Of a stretch of 9,370 nucleotides of DNA, positions 5,588 to 9,370 are shown one piece after another. Each line of letters opens with the position of its first letter. Within the stretch, counting starts at the first letter, position 1. Under the pieces are notes generated by a model. That model did not search any database, was not told where the DNA came from, and saw nothing but the letters and a program-made list of their open reading frames with translations. Source of the DNA: Bacteroidota bacterium (GTDB lineage: Bacteria; Bacteroidota; Bacteroidia; B-17B0; B-17BO); contig JANXRU010000334.1 in assembly GCA_025356715.1 (NCBI GenBank), positions 1 through 9,370 on the forward strand. The letters are read 5' to 3'. The translations under genes and the position numbers were made by a program.

Positions 5588-7066
5588 ATGAGTAAGGAAC
5601 TAACAACACGCGCAGAAGATTATAGTAAGTGGTATAATGATTTAGTAGTAAAAGCTGATTTAGCTGACCATTCGGCGGTAAGAGGTTGTATGGTTATTAA
5701 ACCAAGTGGTTATGCTATTTGGGAAATGATGCAGCAAACATTGGATAAAATGTTTAAAGACACAGGACATGTGAATGCGTACTTCCCATTATTTATTCCA
5801 AAGAGTTTATTTGAAGCTGAAGAAAAAAATGCAGAAGGATTTGCAAAAGAATGTGCTGTTGTTACTCATTACCGTTTAAAAACTGACCCTAATAATAAAT
5901 CTAAACTAATTGTTGATCCAGATGCAAAGCTTGAAGAAGAGTTGATAGTTCGCCCTACGAGCGAAGCTATTATCTGGAATACTTACAAAGGTTGGATTCA
6001 GTCTTATCGTGATTTACCTTTGTTAATTAATCAATGGGCTAATGTTGTTCGTTGGGAAATGCGCACGCGTTTGTTTTTACGTACAGCCGAATTTCTTTGG
6101 CAAGAGGGCCATACTGCTCATGCAACTAAAGAAGAAGCAATTATTGAAACTAAACAAATGTTGGACGTATATGCTGATTTTGTAGAGAATTGGATGGCGG
6201 TACCTGTTGTAAAAGGAGTGAAAACGGCTAACGAACGATTTGCTGGTGCTGATGATACGTATTGTATTGAGGCCTTGATGCAAGATGGAAAAGCTTTGCA
6301 GGCAGGAACATCACATTTTTTAGGGCAAAATTTCGCGAAGGCATTTGATGTGAAATTTGTAACGAAAGATAATAAACAAGAATTTGTTTGGGCTACTTCT
6401 TGGGGCGTGTCTACTCGCTTAATGGGAGCTTTAATCATGAGTCATAGTGATGATAATGGGTTAGTTATTCCGCCAAAATTAGCACCTAATCAAGTCGTTA
6501 TCGTTCCTATATACAAAGGAGACGAAGGGTTAGCTAAAGTAAGTGAAGTTGCCTTAGCCATTAAAGCAAAATTAAATGCAAAAGGAATTAGTGTAAAATA
6601 TGATAACAGAGATACGCAGCGTCCGGGTTGGAAATTTGCTGAATATGAATTAAAAGGTGTGCCAGTTCGGATTGCTATTGGAGAGCGTGATTTAGCTAAT
6701 GGAACTGTAGAAATTGCTCGTAGAGATACATTAACTAAGGAAACAGTAAGCATCGAAGGAATTGATGTATTAATAGAAAAATTATTAGCTGACATACAAA
6801 CTAATTTATTTGAGCGTGCAAAAAAACGAACTCAAGACCATACTACGAAAGTTGATTCTTTTGAAGAGTTTAAAAAGGTATTGGATGAAAAAACTGGTTT
6901 TGTATTAGCTCATTGGGATGGAACTCCCGAAACGGAAGAGAAAATTAAAGAAGAAACTAAAGCCACTATTCGTTGTATTCCTTTGAATAACGAACAAGAA
7001 GCTGGGGTTTGTATATATAGCGGTAAGCCAAGTATTCAGCGTGTTTTGTTTGCTAGAGCTTATTAG
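5588..7066 (+). CDS. proS: Prolyl-tRNA synthetase, archaeal/eukaryotic-like type (ProS type 3)
   Basis: This 492-residue class II aminoacyl-tRNA synthetase charges tRNA-Pro with proline in the cytoplasm. Motif 1 region: [15 protein letters not shown] (32-46). The ATP/proline site includes RPTSE (122-126), motif 2 from R155-W-E through EFLWQEGH (168-175), and [10 protein letters not shown] (240-249). Motif 3 is [12 protein letters not shown] (273-284). The HGTP anticodon-binding domain follows, from about residue 302 ([13 protein letters not shown]) to about 400. A C-terminal domain ends in the family signature RVLFARAY. There is no editing insertion between motifs 2 and 3, which with the C-terminal domain places it in the archaeal-type group found in Bacteroidota; its length is normal for that group. 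The zinc site of the C-terminal domain is mostly lost: D444, T449, C475 and S478 occupy the usual Cys positions. No Shine-Dalgarno precedes the ATG. Confidence 0.98.
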   Translation: MSKELTTRAEDYSKWYNDLVVKADLADHSAVRGCMVIKPSGYAIWEMMQQTLDKMFKDTGHVNAYFPLFIPKSLFEAEEKNAEGFAKECAVVTHYRLKTDPNNKSKLIVDPDAKLEEELIVRPTSEAIIWNTYKGWIQSYRDLPLLINQWANVVRWEMRTRLFLRTAEFLWQEGHTAHATKEEAIIETKQMLDVYADFVENWMAVPVVKGVKTANERFAGADDTYCIEALMQDGKALQAGTSHFLGQNFAKAFDVKFVTKDNKQEFVWATSWGVSTRLMGALIMSHSDDNGLVIPPKLAPNQVVIVPIYKGDEGLAKVSEVALAIKAKLNAKGISVKYDNRDTQRPGWKFAEYELKGVPVRIAIGERDLANGTVEIARRDTLTKETVSIEGIDVLIEKLLADIQTNLFERAKKRTQDHTTKVDSFEEFKKVLDEKTGFVLAHWDGTPETEEKIKEETKATIRCIPLNNEQEAGVCIYSGKPSIQRVLFARAY

Positions 7067-7106
7067 AGTGAGTTAAGTGTTTTAGGTGTAAATTTTATAG
7101 TTAATG

Positions 7107-7121
7107 ACGTTATAATAACGT
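7107..7121. other. 15-bp palindrome between proS and the surface-protein gene
   Basis: ACGTTAT (7107-7113) and ATAACGT (7115-7121) are perfect inverted arms around one A, about 40 bp after the proS stop and 65 bp before the next ATG. GTGTTTATTT follows on the plus strand, so a weak proS terminator is possible, although the stem is short and AT-rich. TTTATTTG (7125-7132) is a 7/8 match to the -7 box and could drive the next gene. Neither role is secure. Confidence 0.3.
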
Positions 7122-7185
7122 GTGTTTATTTGGTTAGTTAATTAAAATTCAATACCTTACATGCTCTTTATTAAACAACTTACTC

Positions 7186-9370
7186 ATGCGTATTTTTTAT
7201 ACACTTATTTTATTGACTTCCTTTTTTATAAGTAATTGTCAAGTTACAACTACGGTAAATCCTACAATAGCTCAACTTGTACAGAAATTATCCGGTAATG
7301 GAATTACAATTAACAATTTAGTACTTACGTGCCCTACAAACGCATATGCTTTATACAGTGGGGGTAATGGGCAATTAGCATCATTGCCTTCTGGTATTTT
7401 ACTAACAACGGGCTCTGCAACAAACGTAGCAGGCCCAACAGACCCAACATTTAGTAATGATAATTTGGCTCCAGGCTCTGTTTTAGGGGATACATTAAAT
7501 GGTGCAGGACCATTAATGACGCATGATGGCTGTTATTTAACGTTTTTACTAACACCCACCTGTAATACTTTAAGTATAAATTATGTTTTCGCTTCTAATG
7601 AGTATAGTGATTATGTTGGATTTATTAATGATGTGTTCGGCTTTGTGATTGATGGTCCTAATCCGGCTGGTGGCAATTATGTTCAAACTGATATTGCGAC
7701 TGTTCCTGGTACGACATTAGCTGTTTCTATTAATAATGTTAATAATGGAGTAGGAACCAGTTTCCTTTCAATCCCTCCAGCTGGCCCGTGCATGAATTGT
7801 GCATATTTTCAGGATGCACCTGCGGGCATGATATATAACGGCTCAACTACTGTATTGACTGCTTCAACGGCTGTAGTTCCATGCCAGCAGTATACTATGA
7901 CTATTGGAGTTTGGGATGTTGCTGATGGCGCATTTGATTCAGGTGTATTTTTAGATGTGAATGGACTATCATGTGTAAATGCTCCAACAATCACAACTGT
8001 TACAAGTCCATCCGTTGTTTGTGGTCCACAAACAGTTACATTAACTGCTGGGGGTGGTATTGCTTCTGGTTCATATACTTGGTCAGCGCCAGCATCTGGT
8101 GGATTAGTTAGTACAATTGGTCAAACTGTAACAGCCAATCCAACTGCCTCAACTATTTATACGGTTTCATATTCAGACATTAATATTTGTCCAGGATTCC
8201 CTTTAACACAAACAGCATCTGTTACATTTTCTCCATTGCCAGCATTTACAATATCACAGGCACCAGGAACTGCTATCTGTACTGGTCAATCAGCAACCTT
8301 AACTGCAAATGCGGGAACTGGTACATATGCTTGGTCTCCTTCAGGAACTTTGAGTAGTTCAACGGCATCTATTGTTGTGGCAACACCCACAACGAATACA
8401 ACTTACACGGTTGTGCATACCGTTGGAACATGTACAAATTCTTCAGTAGTCAGTGTTACGGTTTCGTCTTCTGCACCAATTAGTGTGACTCCATCAGCAA
8501 CTACCATTTGTTCTGGACAAACAGCATCATTGGCAAGTAGTGGTACTGGGCCTTTTGTTTGGACAGCAAGTGTAGGCGCAAATCCACCGAGCACAGGAAC
8601 AGTAATTGTTGCTCCAACAGTTAATACAACATACACCGTTATTTCTGGAGTAGGAACTTGCACTAGTTCTGCAATGTCAACAGTTAGTGTAACACCGGCA
8701 TTCACTCTCACAGCATCGCCAAGTTTAACAACAATTTGTAGTGGAGGTTCAGGCGCTAATTTATCAGTAAGTGGAGGTGCTACTTATACATGGGCACCCA
8801 CAGGAAGTTTAAATGTGTCTAGTGGTGCAAATGTTATTGCAACCCCTCTTTCTACAACTAATTATACTATAACAGGTTCCAATGGGTTATGTTCTCAAAC
8901 AGTTGTAGCAACCGTATCTGTGTCTATTGTAAGTGCTACCGTTACGGCAAGTTCTGCCAATTATTGTGTAGGCGCAGCTCCAGTTACTTTAACTGCAAGT
9001 GGCGGTACAACTTACTCGTGGTCTCCTTCGTCTGGTTTAAGTTCCACAATTGGTGCGATTGTTTCAGCAACACCAACATTAACAACTGTTTATAGTTTAA
9101 CTGCAACTACTGGAGCTTGTGTTTCGGTTAAGACAATAACAATAACAGTTCCTCCTACAAGTACATTATCGATTATTTCAAGTAATTCAACCATCTGTTT
9201 AGGTTCAACGTCAACCTTAACCGGATTTGGAGCAAGTACTTATACTTGGATGCCAATAAATGTAGTGTCGGCTGTTACTACTGTTACTCCAGCTACTACA
9301 ACTACTTATACATTAACTGGACAAACTGCAGCGGGTTGTATAGCTGTTCCTGCTATAGTTACAGTAAGTG
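7186..9370 (+). CDS. Secreted choice-of-anchor L protein with Ig-like repeats, 3'-truncated
   Basis: The frame opens at the ATG at 7186 and has no stop up to the right edge: 728 complete codons, product incomplete. Residues 1-19 are a Sec signal peptide (MRIFYTLILLTSFFISNCQ). Residues about 22-263 form a choice-of-anchor L domain: NPTIAQLVQKLSGNGI (25-40), GILLTTGSA (70-78), YVFASNEYSDYVG (133-145), NDVFGFVIDGP (148-158), VSINNVN (180-186) and the closing DVADGAFDSGVFLD (244-257). Six Ig/PKD-like repeats follow, beginning at about residue 279. Composition is Thr/Ser/Ala/Val-rich with few charged residues, as in SprB-like adhesins. Such proteins are usually type IX secretion substrates with a C-terminal sorting domain, which would lie beyond this window, so anchoring and function are inferred. 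It starts 119 bp after proS; a weak -7-like box lies in that gap. Confidence 0.9.
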   Translation, partial: MRIFYTLILLTSFFISNCQVTTTVNPTIAQLVQKLSGNGITINNLVLTCPTNAYALYSGGNGQLASLPSGILLTTGSATNVAGPTDPTFSNDNLAPGSVLGDTLNGAGPLMTHDGCYLTFLLTPTCNTLSINYVFASNEYSDYVGFINDVFGFVIDGPNPAGGNYVQTDIATVPGTTLAVSINNVNNGVGTSFLSIPPAGPCMNCAYFQDAPAGMIYNGSTTVLTASTAVVPCQQYTMTIGVWDVADGAFDSGVFLDVNGLSCVNAPTITTVTSPSVVCGPQTVTLTAGGGIASGSYTWSAPASGGLVSTIGQTVTANPTASTIYTVSYSDINICPGFPLTQTASVTFSPLPAFTISQAPGTAICTGQSATLTANAGTGTYAWSPSGTLSSSTASIVVATPTTNTTYTVVHTVGTCTNSSVVSVTVSSSAPISVTPSATTICSGQTASLASSGTGPFVWTASVGANPPSTGTVIVAPTVNTTYTVISGVGTCTSSAMSTVSVTPAFTLTASPSLTTICSGGSGANLSVSGGATYTWAPTGSLNVSSGANVIATPLSTTNYTITGSNGLCSQTVVATVSVSIVSATVTASSANYCVGAAPVTLTASGGTTYSWSPSSGLSSTIGAIVSATPTLTTVYSLTATTGACVSVKTITITVPPTSTLSIISSNSTICLGSTSTLTGFGASTYTWMPINVVSAVTTVTPATTTTYTLTGQTAAGCIAVPAIVTVS
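8020..9369 (+). repeat. Six tandem Ig-like repeats of about 76-77 residues
   Basis: Each unit opens with a C-x-G-like motif: codons at 8020, 8278, 8509, 8737, 8965 and 9196 (residues 279, 365, 442, 518, 594, 671). The spacings are 86, 77, 76, 76 and 77 residues. The shared pattern is C-x-G, then T-L-T-A, then a Y-x-W core, then A-T-P-x-x-T-T-x-Y-T, then G-x-C and a final V-x-V strand. The two Cys per unit probably form a disulfide. The first unit is longer and most divergent; the sixth is cut by the window end. Confidence 0.85.

Noticed and set aside
6077..6795. Three minus-strand frames inside proS
   Set aside because: They are antisense to a fully conserved enzyme and show no signal or motif of their own.
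7809..9095. Short frames within the repeat protein on either strand
   Set aside because: The plus frame from 7186 is continuous and makes a coherent domain architecture; the others are by-products of Thr/Ser/Ala codon repetition.

Overview
The window is low-GC DNA from a member of the Bacteroidota. The evidence is a PorP/SprF-family protein (found only with the type IX secretion system), a choice-of-anchor L surface protein with Ig-like repeats, a FadL-like protein of the Bacteroidota subtype, an archaeal-type ProRS, start codons without Shine-Dalgarno sequences, and an exact TAnnTTTG -7 promoter box. The order or family cannot be fixed from this sequence. The content looks like ordinary chromosome: I see no phage, insertion sequence, CRISPR array, tRNA or rRNA, and no clear new biological system.

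Layout. (1) Bases 2-871 (+) are the 3' part of a porP/sprF-like gene, followed by a small NUDIX hydrolase gene at 967-1410 (+). (2) Bases 1411-1729 lie between convergent genes and contain a compact 144-bp element (1522-1665) bounded by perfect 9-bp inverted repeats, the least explained stretch of the window. (3) Three genes run on the minus strand: a Tyr/Asn/Gly-rich lipoprotein (5450-4041), a FadL/OmpP1-like outer-membrane beta-barrel (3958-2420) closed by a strong intrinsic terminator (2391-2355), and a small two-TM protein with a possible PH-like tail (2245-1730). The apparent upstream extension of the last gene runs through that terminator and is rejected. (4) A 137-bp divergent control region (5451-5587) separates the lipoprotein from proS and holds a good promoter and several palindromes. 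(5) proS (5588-7066, +) encodes a ProRS whose zinc-site cysteines are mostly replaced. (6) From 7186 to the right edge, a long secreted protein stays open: signal peptide, choice-of-anchor L domain, then six Ig-like repeats with a period near 76-77 residues.

How the genes fit together. PorP/SprF, the FadL-like barrel, the lipoprotein and the large repeat protein all belong to the outer membrane or cell surface. The edge PorP/SprF gene probably serves an adhesin encoded to the left of the window, and the right-edge protein is a plausible type IX substrate, but its sorting domain is not visible. ProRS and the NUDIX enzyme are cytoplasmic housekeeping functions with no evident link to the surface genes.
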